DNA of 61,447 nt from Variovorax sp. CF313 (lineage in GTDB: Bacteria; Pseudomonadota; Gammaproteobacteria; Burkholderiales; Burkholderiaceae_C). The notes beneath the pieces were generated by a model, which worked only from the letters and a program-made list of their open reading frames with translations, searched no databases and was not told the origin of the DNA. Both the position numbers and the translations under genes were made by a program. Positions 8,830 through 16,500 of the stretch are shown here, in pieces. How positions within the stretch are numbered: the stretch's first letter is position 1; each line of letters starts with the position of its first letter. The stretch covers positions 1-61,447 of the forward strand of contig NZ_AKIW01000072.1 of assembly GCF_000282635.1 (NCBI RefSeq). Reading direction: 5' to 3'.

Positions 8830-9885
8830 TCAGCGCGCCAGCAGCGCCACGCTCCCGTCGGGGAGGGGCGCGACCGTGAGCGGCAGGATCGTCGGCAGCG
8901 CGGCCATCAGCCCTTCGGAGTCGTTGACGCGGAAGCGGCCGGACAGCCGCATCGCATCGATGCGCGGACTGTCGCTGACGATGGGCCGCGTGCGGTAGCT
9001 GTTGACCGCGGCCAGGGCATCGCCAAGCGGCGTGTTCTCGAACACCAGCCAGCCATCGCGCCACGCGGACAGCGCGGCCGTGTCGGCCTGCTGCACGCGG
9101 CCGGCCTGGCCGTCGGCGATCTCGACGCGGTCGCCCGCATACAGGTCGATCGCCGCGCCTTCGGTCCCGGCGAACCCGGGGTGCGGCGCGACACCTACGC
9201 GCACGTGGCCGTGCTCCACGCCTATGGTGATCGGCCCGCCGCGGTCGCGTACGGTGAACGCGGTGCCGACCACCTCGATGACGGCGGCGCGCGTTTGCAC
9301 GTGCAGTGGGCGGTCCTTGTCGGGCGCGACCTCGAAGCGCACCTCGCCGCGAGCCATGTCGACGAGGCGGCGGTTGCGGTACAGGGTGACCTCGACGGAG
9401 CTCTGCGGCGCGAGGTCGAGCCGGCTGCCCGGCACGCCGCGGATGCCGTCCGCGAGCGTCACCTTCAGCATCTGCGCGGTGGCTGTCCGGTAGGTGGCGA
9501 GGGACACCGGCTGCTGCCAGTACCACTGCACGCCGCGCCCCGCGACGAGGCCGGTGCCCAGCAGGGCCGCCACCGAGAGCAGCATCTTGCGGCGTTGCTG
9601 GCGGTGCGGTGACTTCGCCGCGGCTCCCGCATGGGCCATCAACGTGCCGCCGGGCTCTTCGAAATGCGCGCGCAGGCCGTTCGCCATGCCGCCGAGTGCG
9701 TCCCAGCGCTGGCGCGCTTCCTGGACGGCCGCGGCATGCTCCGCCGATTTGCCGCGCCATTGATGGAGTGCCAGGCGGGCGCTGCCGGCGGCCTCGCCGG
9801 GCGCCATTTCGCCTTCCACGATCAGCGCCAGCGCGCGCTCGATCAGCCTTTCGCGCGGAGCGCTCGCCGCAACGATGCCGTTCAC
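8830..9885 (-). CDS. fecR: FecR-type anti-sigma regulator
   Basis: Inner-membrane sensor of 351 residues that relays receptor occupancy to the cognate ECF sigma factor. Layout: cytoplasmic N-terminal domain with the conserved W around 43 and 61, one transmembrane segment (about 101-118), then a periplasmic FecR domain (GSRLDLAPQSSVEVTLY, ARGEVRFEV, VIEVVGTAF) and a C-terminal STN-like region. It begins at a GTG that overlaps the sigma-factor stop by four bases (GTGA), indicating translational coupling. The partner receptor is most likely the STN-containing TonB receptor at 1268-3649. Confidence 0.93.
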   Translation of the reverse strand: MNGIVAASAPRERLIERALALIVEGEMAPGEAAGSARLALHQWRGKSAEHAAAVQEARQRWDALGGMANGLRAHFEEPGGTLMAHAGAAAKSPHRQQRRKMLLSVAALLGTGLVAGRGVQWYWQQPVSLATYRTATAQMLKVTLADGIRGVPGSRLDLAPQSSVEVTLYRNRRLVDMARGEVRFEVAPDKDRPLHVQTRAAVIEVVGTAFTVRDRGGPITIGVEHGHVRVGVAPHPGFAGTEGAAIDLYAGDRVEIADGQAGRVQQADTAALSAWRDGWLVFENTPLGDALAAVNSYRTRPIVSDSPRIDAMRLSGRFRVNDSEGLMAALPTILPLTVAPLPDGSVALLAR

Positions 9886-10499
9886 GAGAAGTCTTCGGCC
9901 AATGCGGCGTCGAAGCCGGGGCGGTTCATCAAGACCTGGGGTTCGATCAGCTCGGAGCGCAGTTCTGCGAACACGCGCGAGCAGTCGATGGTGGCGCGCA
10001 ACAGGTGCTTGGCCACGGCCATCTCGGTGATGTTGAGCCGCTGCGCGATCTCGGCGCGCGTGTGGCCGTAGGCGCGAAAGAGCAGGAACACCTCGCGGCG
10101 GCGCGGCGGCAGCTTTTCCATGGTTTCGACCACCCGCGTCAGCACCCGTTGCTGGGCGACGACGTATTCGCTGGACTGCACTGTCCGGTGCATGCCGGCG
10201 TCTGCATGCGAACCGGCCCAGTCCTGCGCCACCTTGCGACGCCGCGCGTCATCGACGCACAGGTTGCGCGCCACGCGAAAGAGCAGGGCGCGGGGCGATT
10301 CGATGCCACCGTTGTCCTTGATGTCGTCCGGCGCCGCATCGATGCGGGCGACTCCGCGCGACTTCGTGGCCTGTGCGTACACCCGCTCGAAACTCGACTG
10401 CGCGATGTCGGCCGCGTAGTGAGGGTCTCTCAGGTCGCGAGTGAGCTGTCGGCGCAGGTCCGCATAGTGAGCTACAAGTTCCTGGACGAGGTCGCGCAT
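9882..10499 (-). CDS. fecI: FecI-type ECF sigma factor
   Basis: RNA polymerase sigma factor of the iron-starvation ECF group, 205 residues from the chosen start. Sigma region 2 is seen in ADIAQSSFERVYA and RVARNLCVDDARRR; region 4 in KLPPRRREVFLLFRAYGHTRAEIAQRLNITEMAVAKHL. The ATG at 10499 has GAAGG seven bases upstream, better than the in-frame ATG at 10553. It is co-translated with fecR and lies downstream of a strong Fur-box dyad. It probably drives the receptor and perhaps the biosynthesis and export genes, whose upstream regions lack their own Fur box. Confidence 0.93.
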   Translation of the reverse strand: MRDLVQELVAHYADLRRQLTRDLRDPHYAADIAQSSFERVYAQATKSRGVARIDAAPDDIKDNGGIESPRALLFRVARNLCVDDARRRKVAQDWAGSHADAGMHRTVQSSEYVVAQQRVLTRVVETMEKLPPRRREVFLLFRAYGHTRAEIAQRLNITEMAVAKHLLRATIDCSRVFAELRSELIEPQVLMNRPGFDAALAEDFS

Positions 10500-10636
10500 C
10501 CGGCCGCCTTCTCGCAAGCATCGACAATGGCCCCGGAACCGGCCGCTGGTCATGCCCGCAAGATCGCCGCCTCCTGCAAGGAACGACGAACTGGCGATGC
10601 CGGTACTGCGCTTCGGTGATCCCGGGGGAGGGAGTT

Positions 10637-10655
10637 AATAAGAATTATTCTTATT
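10637..10655. promoter_or_regulatory. Fur box upstream of fecIR
   Basis: AATAAGAATTATTCTTATT is a perfect 9-1-9 inverted repeat (AATAAGAAT / T / ATTCTTATT) that fits the 19-bp Fur-box architecture. It is an AT-rich island in high-GC DNA, 138 bp upstream of the fecI start. Repression of fecIR by Fe-Fur is inferred. Confidence 0.85.
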
Positions 10656-10692
10656 GAGTGTATCACCGAGTTGCCGGCTTCGGCCTCGCGAA

Positions 10693-12120
10693 CTAGACCC
10701 GGATCACCCGCCCCGGGTTCAGGATGTTCTTGGGATCGAGCCCGCGCTTGATCGCCCGCATCATCTCCAGCGCCACCGGCGACTTGTGCTTTTCCAGCTT
10801 GTCGACCTTGAGCGAGCCCACGCCATGCTCGGCCGAGAACGAGCCGCCGAACTTCTCGACCGCGTCGTACACCAGCGTGTTGATGCGCTCTTCCTCGTTC
10901 TTCAGGAAGGCCTTGGTGTCGATGTTCTCCGGCGCCTGCACGTTGTAGTGCAGGTTGCCGTCGCCCAGGTGGCCGAAGTTCACCAGCCGCACGCCGGCGA
11001 TCTCGCGCGCCAGCAGCGCATCGGTCTCTGCCACGAACGCGGGGATGCGTGACACGGGAATGGAAATGTCGTGCTTGATGTTCAGGCCTTCCTCGGCCTG
11101 TGCGAGCGGAATGCTCTCGCGGATGTGCCAGAGCTGGTGCGCTTGCGTGAGGTTCTCGGCCACTACCGCGTCGGTCACGCAGCCGTCTTCGAACGCGGTT
11201 TCGAGCAGCGCTTCGAAGCGGGCGCGTGCGTGGTCCTCGGATTCGCTGTCGGAGTTTTCCAGCAGCACGCAGTACGGCACGGCATCGTCCTTGATGAACG
11301 GCACGCGCAGCTGCGGCATGTGCTTGTCGACCAGGCTCAGCGCAAACTTGCCCATCACCTCGAAGCCCGTGAGGCCCGGGCCCAGGTGCTTGTGCGCGAG
11401 GCCCAGCAAGGTGACCGCGTGATCGAGCGAGGGCACCGCGGCCCAGGCCGTGAGCTGCGCGGCAGGCAGCGGGTAGAGCTTCATGGTCGCGGCGGTGATG
11501 ATGCCGAGCGTGCCTTCGCTGCCGATGAAGAGGTCGCGAAGGTCGTAGCCGGTGTTGTCCTTGCGCAGGCCGCTGGTGCCTTCCCAGATCTCGCCCTGCG
11601 GCGTGACCACTTCGAGGCCCAGGCACAGCTCGCGCGTGTTGCCGTAGCGAACCACCTGCGTGCCGCCTGCATTGGTCGCGAGGTTGCCGCCGATGGTGCA
11701 GCTGCCTTCGGCCGCCAGGCTCAGCGGGAACAGGTAGCCCTGCTTTTCGGCGGTTTCCTGCAGCGTCTGCAGGATGCAGCCGGCTTCGACGGTCATCGTA
11801 AGGTTGGCCGCGTCGATGGCGCGGATCGTGTTCAGCCGCTGCAGGCTCAGCACCACCTGCGTGCCGCTCTCGTCCGGAATGGAGCCGACCGCGAGGCCGG
11901 TGTTGCCGCCCTGTGGAATGACCGCCGTGCCGGCCGCGGCGCAGGCCTTCACCACGTCGGCCACCTGCTGTGCATTGGCCGGCCGCACCACGGCCAGCGA
12001 CTTGCCGCGCGCGCGCTTGCGCCAGTCCTGCTCGTAGGCGGTGAGGTCGCCCTCGTTCAGCACGTGGGGTGCGCCGACGATGGCGCGCAGTTGCTCGATG
12101 AGAGGCGTGGCAGTGGTCAT
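10693..12120 (-). CDS. FAD-linked oxidase, GlcD/D-2-hydroxyacid dehydrogenase family
   Basis: Flavoprotein of 475 residues of the FAD-binding PCMH/GlcD type, which oxidises 2-hydroxyacids such as D-lactate, glycolate or D-2-hydroxyglutarate. The FAD domain is seen in VIPQGGNTGLAVGSIP and SCTIGGNLATNAGG; the C-terminal substrate domain has GHLGDGNLHYN and AEHGVG. It is a single-chain enzyme; no GlcE/GlcF partners are nearby, which favours D-lactate or D-2-hydroxyglutarate over glycolate, but the substrate is not resolved. Its ATG overlaps the stop of the upstream DUF2069 gene by four bases (ATGA), so the two are translationally coupled. Confidence 0.88.
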   Translation of the reverse strand: MTTATPLIEQLRAIVGAPHVLNEGDLTAYEQDWRKRARGKSLAVVRPANAQQVADVVKACAAAGTAVIPQGGNTGLAVGSIPDESGTQVVLSLQRLNTIRAIDAANLTMTVEAGCILQTLQETAEKQGYLFPLSLAAEGSCTIGGNLATNAGGTQVVRYGNTRELCLGLEVVTPQGEIWEGTSGLRKDNTGYDLRDLFIGSEGTLGIITAATMKLYPLPAAQLTAWAAVPSLDHAVTLLGLAHKHLGPGLTGFEVMGKFALSLVDKHMPQLRVPFIKDDAVPYCVLLENSDSESEDHARARFEALLETAFEDGCVTDAVVAENLTQAHQLWHIRESIPLAQAEEGLNIKHDISIPVSRIPAFVAETDALLAREIAGVRLVNFGHLGDGNLHYNVQAPENIDTKAFLKNEEERINTLVYDAVEKFGGSFSAEHGVGSLKVDKLEKHKSPVALEMMRAIKRGLDPKNILNPGRVIRV

Positions 12121-12533
12121 TGGGCGGAGGTCTCCAGTGGACGGGCAGCAGCAGCTTTGGCGTGGCGCAAGCGCAGCCGCACATGCCAGGCGCAGGCCGC
12201 GAAGAGCACGAGGCACAGCAGCACCTCGACCAGCGCGAGCACTTGCCCCACGCCGTTGATGTCGCTCCAGGCGCGCACCACGCCCTCGGTGAAATAGAGC
12301 CAGACCATCAGGCTGACCCAGCGGTAGGTGTACATGCGGTTCTTCCACAGGCCTGCGAGCGGAATGACGAGCGGCAGCACCTTCAGCGCCAGCAGCGAGC
12401 CGCCTGGGCGCAGCGGCGCCAGCCACAGCTCCCATGCGAGGCCCAGCACGATGAGGCCGACGAGGCTGCCCACGGCGGCCCAGCGGGTGGCGCGAACGGA
12501 GGAGGGCGGGAGCGGCGGCGGTTTGGCATTCAT
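12117..12533 (-). CDS. DUF2069 small membrane protein
   Basis: Predicted inner-membrane protein of 138 residues with about four hydrophobic segments (starting at WAAVGSLVGLIVLGLAW, LLALKVLPLVIPLAG, WVSLMVWLYFTEGVV and VLALVEVLLCLVLFA). It matches my recollection of the DUF2069 family, which has no assigned function. It is translationally coupled to the FAD-linked oxidase downstream (ATGA overlap). The start ATG at 12533 has no strong ribosome site; a dispersed repeat begins immediately upstream. Confidence 0.75.
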   Translation of the reverse strand: MNAKPPPLPPSSVRATRWAAVGSLVGLIVLGLAWELWLAPLRPGGSLLALKVLPLVIPLAGLWKNRMYTYRWVSLMVWLYFTEGVVRAWSDINGVGQVLALVEVLLCLVLFAACAWHVRLRLRHAKAAAARPLETSAQ

Positions 12534-12536
12534 GAG

Positions 12537-12631
12537 CGGGATACCGCGGAACCGGCTTTGCCGGGCCGCTGGTATCGCCCCCGGTGAGGGGGTTGGCGCA
12601 GCGACACGAAGTGCGCGGAGACTGGGGGAGA
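12537..12631 (+). repeat. Dispersed intergenic repeat, copy 1 (long form)
   Basis: Shares the core ACCGCGGAACCGGCTT with copies at 13873, 51820 and 61348, then CGGGCCGCTGGT, a CCCCC-loop-GGGGG hairpin, and a tail with GCGCA...TGCGC pairing and GGGGGAGAG. It fills the gap between the divergent DUF2069 and YihY genes, so it lies in both leader regions. Confidence 0.85.
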
Positions 12632-12642
12632 GTTCAACTCCT

Positions 12643-13854
12643 ATGATAGCCGCCATGAATCGCAGGCAACTCTGGAGGGATCTTTCGCGCTTTCCGTGGG
12701 GCAACACCGCAGCGGTGCTGGGCGAGCGTTTTCGCGAAGACCGGCTCGGCCTCACGGCCAGCAGCCTGACCTTCACGACCACCATCGCGATGGTGCCGTT
12801 CTTCACGGTGGCGCTGGCGCTGTTCACCGTCTTCCCGATGTTCGCGAAGATGCAGGGCCGGCTGCAGCGCTGGCTCATCGAGAGCCTGATTCCCGACAAC
12901 ATCGCGCGGCAGGTGCTGGGCTACCTGAACCAGTTCTCGAGCAAGGCCGGCGGCCTGGGCATCGCGGGCCTGGTCGTGCTGCTGATCACCGCCATCGCGC
13001 TGATCCTCACGATCGACAAGACACTCAACAACATCTGGCGCGTGCGCTCGCCGCGGCCGTTCGCGCAGCGGGTGCTCATCTACTGGGCGGCCATCACGCT
13101 GGGGCCGATCATCCTCGCAGTGAGCCTGTCGACCACCTCGTACGTGGTCTCGGCCACCAGCGGCGTGGTGGGGCGCGGTATGGTCAAGCTGTTCTTCGAC
13201 ACCTTCGAATTCATGCTACTGGCGGTCGGCATGGCCTCGCTGTACCACTACGTGCCCAACACCAACGTGCGCTGGTCGCATGCATGGGCCGGCGGCATCT
13301 TTGTGGCGGCCGCCATCGAGATCGCCAAGCGCGTGCTGGGCTACTACCTGAGCCTCGTGCCCACTTATTCGGTGCTGTACGGGGCCTTCGCCACGGTGCC
13401 GATCCTGCTCGTGTGGATCTACGTGGCCTGGGTGATCGTGCTGCTCGGGGCGGTCATCGCGGCCTACCTGCCGAGCCTGCTGACCGGCGTGGCGCGGCGC
13501 GGCGGCGCCGCGGGCTGGCCGCTGCAGCTGGCCATGGAAACGCTGCAGCACCTTGCGCGTGCGCAGGCCATGCCGGCCAAGGGCATGGGCGCGAGCGAAC
13601 TGGTCACGCGCATGCGCGTCGATGCGCTGCAACTGGCGCCGGTGCTCGAAACACTGGTGGCGCTCGACTGGATCGCGCCGCTCGCCGAAGAGCCCGCCAA
13701 CGAAGACCCGCGCTACGTGCTGCTCGCGGACCCCTCGACGCCGGTCGAGCCGCTGCTGAAGGAACTGCTGATGCCGCAGGCCGAGCCGCTTGAAGACCTC
13801 TGGCAGAAAGGTCCGCTGCGCTCCCTGAGGCTGGGCGACGTGCTGTTGATCTAG
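12643..13854 (+). CDS. YihY/RbN-family inner-membrane protein
   Basis: Inner-membrane protein of 403 residues of the YihY/virulence factor BrkB family (function unsettled; once called RNase BN). Around six membrane segments are visible, including SSLTFTTTIAMVPFFTVALALF, LVVLLITAIALILTI and the YSVLYGAFATVPILLVWIY region typical of the family. A soluble C-terminal extension of about 120 residues follows (ASELVTRMRVDALQLAPVLETLVALDW), probably winged-helix-like, as in longer betaproteobacterial members. The start may be the ATG at 12643 or the one at 12655; the GGAG at 12627 favours the first only weakly. A repeat copy lies immediately upstream and another immediately downstream. Confidence 0.9.
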   Translation: MIAAMNRRQLWRDLSRFPWGNTAAVLGERFREDRLGLTASSLTFTTTIAMVPFFTVALALFTVFPMFAKMQGRLQRWLIESLIPDNIARQVLGYLNQFSSKAGGLGIAGLVVLLITAIALILTIDKTLNNIWRVRSPRPFAQRVLIYWAAITLGPIILAVSLSTTSYVVSATSGVVGRGMVKLFFDTFEFMLLAVGMASLYHYVPNTNVRWSHAWAGGIFVAAAIEIAKRVLGYYLSLVPTYSVLYGAFATVPILLVWIYVAWVIVLLGAVIAAYLPSLLTGVARRGGAAGWPLQLAMETLQHLARAQAMPAKGMGASELVTRMRVDALQLAPVLETLVALDWIAPLAEEPANEDPRYVLLADPSTPVEPLLKELLMPQAEPLEDLWQKGPLRSLRLGDVLLI

Positions 13855-13872
13855 TGGCGTTCCGGATCGATC

Positions 13873-13915
13873 CGGGAACACCGCGGAACCGGCTTTGCTC
13901 CCTGCAAGGGGGTTA
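13873..13915 (+). repeat. Dispersed intergenic repeat, copy 2 (short form)
   Basis: Shares ACACCGCGGAACCGGCTTTG with copy 3, then a shortened CCCTGCAAGGG hairpin. It lies between the convergent ends of the YihY and DUF962 genes and touches the DUF962 stop codon, so it may act as a bidirectional terminator. Confidence 0.8.
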
Positions 13916-14257
13916 GATAATTTTTACCCGCCCCAGCCAGATGTCCCGGTACATGGCCCAGTCGCCCATGAACGAATAGAGCGGCCGCTTGAACGAGGCC
14001 GGCTTGTTCTTCTCGAACCCGAAGTGCCCGACCCAGGCGAAGCCATAGCCCGCCACGAGCCCGGCCAGCAGCCACAGCGGGTTGAGCGTGACCACCAGCG
14101 CCACCAGGCACAGCAGCGACAAGGTCGAGCCCGCGAAATGCAGCCGCCGGCAGGTGAGGTTGGCGTGCTCGCTCAGGTAGAAGGGATAGAACTCCGCAAA
14201 GCTCTTGAATTGGCGCGGATCGACGGCAGATCCGGTGGCAGCCGAGGTGTTCATCAT
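13913..14257 (-). CDS. DUF962/Mpo1-like membrane protein
   Basis: Small membrane protein of 114 residues with the family pattern FAEFYPFYLSEHANLTCRRLHFAGS followed by two or three hydrophobic segments and GHFGFEKNKPASFKRPLYSFMGDW. The family includes yeast Mpo1, an Fe(II)-dependent 2-hydroxy fatty acid dioxygenase; the histidines in SEH, RLHF and VGHFGFEKN are the likely metal ligands. The ATG at 14257 has AGGAG six bases upstream, with a second ATG directly after it. Bacterial members are little studied, so the activity is by family only. Confidence 0.85.
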   Translation of the reverse strand: MMNTSAATGSAVDPRQFKSFAEFYPFYLSEHANLTCRRLHFAGSTLSLLCLVALVVTLNPLWLLAGLVAGYGFAWVGHFGFEKNKPASFKRPLYSFMGDWAMYRDIWLGRVKII

Positions 14258-14377
14258 GCGACTCTCCTGTGCCCCCGAACCCCGGCGAGTCCCGTGGGCG
14301 AGGGCTTTGTCCATAATAGCCACGACCTCCCGGCCGTACCAGCCCGGCCTTCCGATCACACCACCGACGCATCAGCC

Positions 14378-14761
14378 TTGAGCGCCCTTCCAAGCAACCC
14401 CGAATCCGCCGAGCCGGCCAGCGATGCGCCGTGGGTCGTGTGCCTGTGCGCCGAATGGTGCGGCACCTGCCGCGACTATCGGCCGCTGCTCGAACAGGTG
14501 GCGCGCGCGCATCCGCAGTTCCGCTTTGCGTGGGTCGACATCGAGGACCACGCCGACATCGCCGATGCCTTCGACGTCGAGACCTTCCCGACCCTGCTGG
14601 TCGCGGGTGCCGACGGCACGCGCTTTCTCGGCCCGCTGCTGCCGCATGCCGAGACGCTGTCGCGCATGCTCTCCGCGCTGCAGCCGCCGAAGCCCTCGAG
14701 CCTCGACGTCGACCTGCTGCTCGCCGTGCTGAACAAGAAGCCGGCCGTCTTCTCGGTCTGA
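14378..14761 (+). CDS. Thioredoxin-fold protein with WCGTC active site
   Basis: Cytoplasmic thioredoxin-like protein of about 127 residues. The active site is AEWCGTCRDY rather than the usual WCGPC, and the cis-proline loop is FPTLL. Changing Pro to Thr in the CxxC normally makes the protein more oxidising than thioredoxin, which is family knowledge. No ATG is available before the fold; the in-frame TTG at 14378 gives MSALPSNPESAEP and is the best start. The next gene begins 12 bp downstream on the same strand, so the two are probably one operon. A thiol reductase or a hydroperoxide-response adaptor are both possible roles. Confidence 0.8.
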   Translation: MSALPSNPESAEPASDAPWVVCLCAEWCGTCRDYRPLLEQVARAHPQFRFAWVDIEDHADIADAFDVETFPTLLVAGADGTRFLGPLLPHAETLSRMLSALQPPKPSSLDVDLLLAVLNKKPAVFSV

Positions 14762-14773
14762 CCGGAGCCTGCC

Positions 14774-15436
14774 ATGAAAGTCCTGATCTTCGGCGCCACC
14801 GGCATGGTGGGGCAGGGCGTGCTGCGCGAGTGCCTGCTCGCGGCGGACGTGGAAAGCGTCGTCGCGGTCGGCCGCAACCCCACGGGGCAGCAGAACCCGA
14901 AGCTGCGCGACCTGGTCCACAAGGACATGTACGACTACGGCGACATCGAGCCGCAGCTGCAGGGCTTCGATGCCTGCTTCTTCTGCCTCGGCGTGTCGTC
15001 GGTCGGCATGAAGGAGCCCGAGTACAAGCGCATCACCTATGACCTGACGCTGGCGGCAGCCACCGTGCTCGCGCGGCTCAACCCGGGCATGACCTTCACC
15101 TACGTGACGGGCGCGGGCACCGACAGCAGCGAGCGCGGCAGCAGCATGTGGGCGCGCGTGAAGGGCGCGACCGAGAACGCGCTGCTGCGCCTGCCGTTCA
15201 AGGCGGCCTACATGTTCCGCCCCGGCATGATCCAGCCGATGCATGGCGTGCGCTCCAAGACGCCGCTCTACGATGCCGCCATCTTCGTGCTCAAGCCCGT
15301 GCTCGGGCTGGCCTATCGCCTGTGGCCGAACCGGGTGACGACCACCGAGAAGGTCGGCCGCGCGATGCTGGCCGTGGCGCGCAACGGCGCACCGAAGGTG
15401 CTGCTCGACCCGGCGGACATCAACGCGCTCCGTTGA
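14774..15436 (+). CDS. Atypical SDR/NAD(P)-binding epimerase-like protein
   Basis: Protein of 220 residues with an N-terminal Rossmann motif GATGMVGQG (7-15) and the NAD(P)-binding layout of short atypical SDRs (HTATIP2/TIP30-like). A sequence FTYVTGAGTDSSERGSSMWARVKGATE replaces the classical YxxxK region, with Lys in the ARVKG segment. Substrate unknown. It follows the thioredoxin-like gene by 12 bp and converges on a LysR gene nine bases later. Confidence 0.8.
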   Translation: MKVLIFGATGMVGQGVLRECLLAADVESVVAVGRNPTGQQNPKLRDLVHKDMYDYGDIEPQLQGFDACFFCLGVSSVGMKEPEYKRITYDLTLAAATVLARLNPGMTFTYVTGAGTDSSERGSSMWARVKGATENALLRLPFKAAYMFRPGMIQPMHGVRSKTPLYDAAIFVLKPVLGLAYRLWPNRVTTTEKVGRAMLAVARNGAPKVLLDPADINALR

Positions 15437-15445
15437 GCTTCTTCT

Positions 15446-16384
15446 TCAGGCGGCGGCCCGCGCGCGGCCGAGCTTGCGCCGGCCCGCGCTGGTGATCGCG
15501 CCTACCAGGTGCTCGACGAAGTCCTGCGCCAGCGTCGGCAGCGTGCGGCCTTCGAGCGCCAGCACCTGCAATTGCCGCTGCTGTAGCGGCGCTTCCGCGA
15601 AGGGCCGGGCTACCACGGTGCCCGCGTCGATCAGGTGCATCACCGTGAGATGGCCCGAAAGCATCACGTCGGGCGTGCGCAGCAGGGGCAGCAGCACCGA
15701 GGAAAAATTGCTCACGAAGATCGCGTGGTACTGCAGCCCCTGCAGGCTGCAGGCCTGGTCGAACAGCTGGCGTGCGGTCACGCCCTTGTCGCCCACGGCC
15801 AGCGGGTAGCGCACCGCGTCGGCCACCGACACCACGCGCTGCCGCGCGAGCGGATGGTCGGGCCGCAGCACGGCATACACGGGCGCGGTGGCCGAGTGCT
15901 CGATCTTCAGGCCCGGCTCCGGGGCGACTACGTATTTGAGCGCGATGTCGGTCTCGCCGCGCGCCAGCAGCGCGCTCACGCCGTCGGGCGAGCCCACGTG
16001 CAGCTCGAGCTGGCAGCCTGGATGCGCGGTTTCGAAGCTGCGCATCACCAGCGGCATGAAGTGTCCCGCGAAGCCTTCCGTGCAGGCCATGCGGATGCGC
16101 CGCGCGCCTTGCCCGCCCAGGTCGCGCACCTGTTCGACGACCTGCTCGATGTCGAGCTGCGCATTGCGCAGGTGCGCCGCCAGCCGCTCGCCGGCGGCGG
16201 TCAGTGCCATGCCGCGCGCATGCCGCTCGAACAGCGGTGTGCCCAGGCTGTCTTCGAGCTTGGTGATCTGCCGGCTCACCGCCGACGATGCAACGAAAAG
16301 CCGCGCTGCGGCCTGATTGACCGAGCCGCTGCGCGCCACTTCGAGGAAGTGGCGCATCGGGATGCTGAGAAGCGGGAGCGTCAT
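15446..16384 (-). CDS. LysR-family transcriptional regulator (M20 peptidase locus)
   Basis: LysR-type regulator of 312 residues. The N-terminal helix-turn-helix is at about 10-60 (MRHFLEVARSGSVNQAAARLFVASSAVSRQITKLEDSLGTPLFER), followed by a periplasmic-binding-protein-like effector domain. It is divergent from the M20 peptidase and Bug genes with a 116-bp spacer that holds a perfect 17-bp dyad, so it very likely controls them and itself. The effector is unknown; a peptide or amino-acid derivative processed by the peptidase is a reasonable guess. Confidence 0.92.
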   Translation of the reverse strand: MTLPLLSIPMRHFLEVARSGSVNQAAARLFVASSAVSRQITKLEDSLGTPLFERHARGMALTAAGERLAAHLRNAQLDIEQVVEQVRDLGGQGARRIRMACTEGFAGHFMPLVMRSFETAHPGCQLELHVGSPDGVSALLARGETDIALKYVVAPEPGLKIEHSATAPVYAVLRPDHPLARQRVVSVADAVRYPLAVGDKGVTARQLFDQACSLQGLQYHAIFVSNFSSVLLPLLRTPDVMLSGHLTVMHLIDAGTVVARPFAEAPLQQRQLQVLALEGRTLPTLAQDFVEHLVGAITSAGRRKLGRARAAA

Positions 16385-16399
16385 GGCGGCGTGTGGAAT

Positions 16400-16416
16400 A
16401 TTGCCTTCAAGGCAAT
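16400..16416. promoter_or_regulatory. Candidate LysR operator
   Basis: ATTGCCTTCAAGGCAAT is a perfect 8-1-8 inverted repeat containing a T-N11-A LysR box. It lies 16 bp upstream of the divergent LysR start and 85 bp upstream of the peptidase start. Confidence 0.7.
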
Positions 16417-16500
16417 GGTAGCTTGCCAAAACGATGCTGGAAGCATTGGCCCGCAGGCCTTGTACTTGCTGCATCCGATGGACAGACAAGGAACCCCTTC

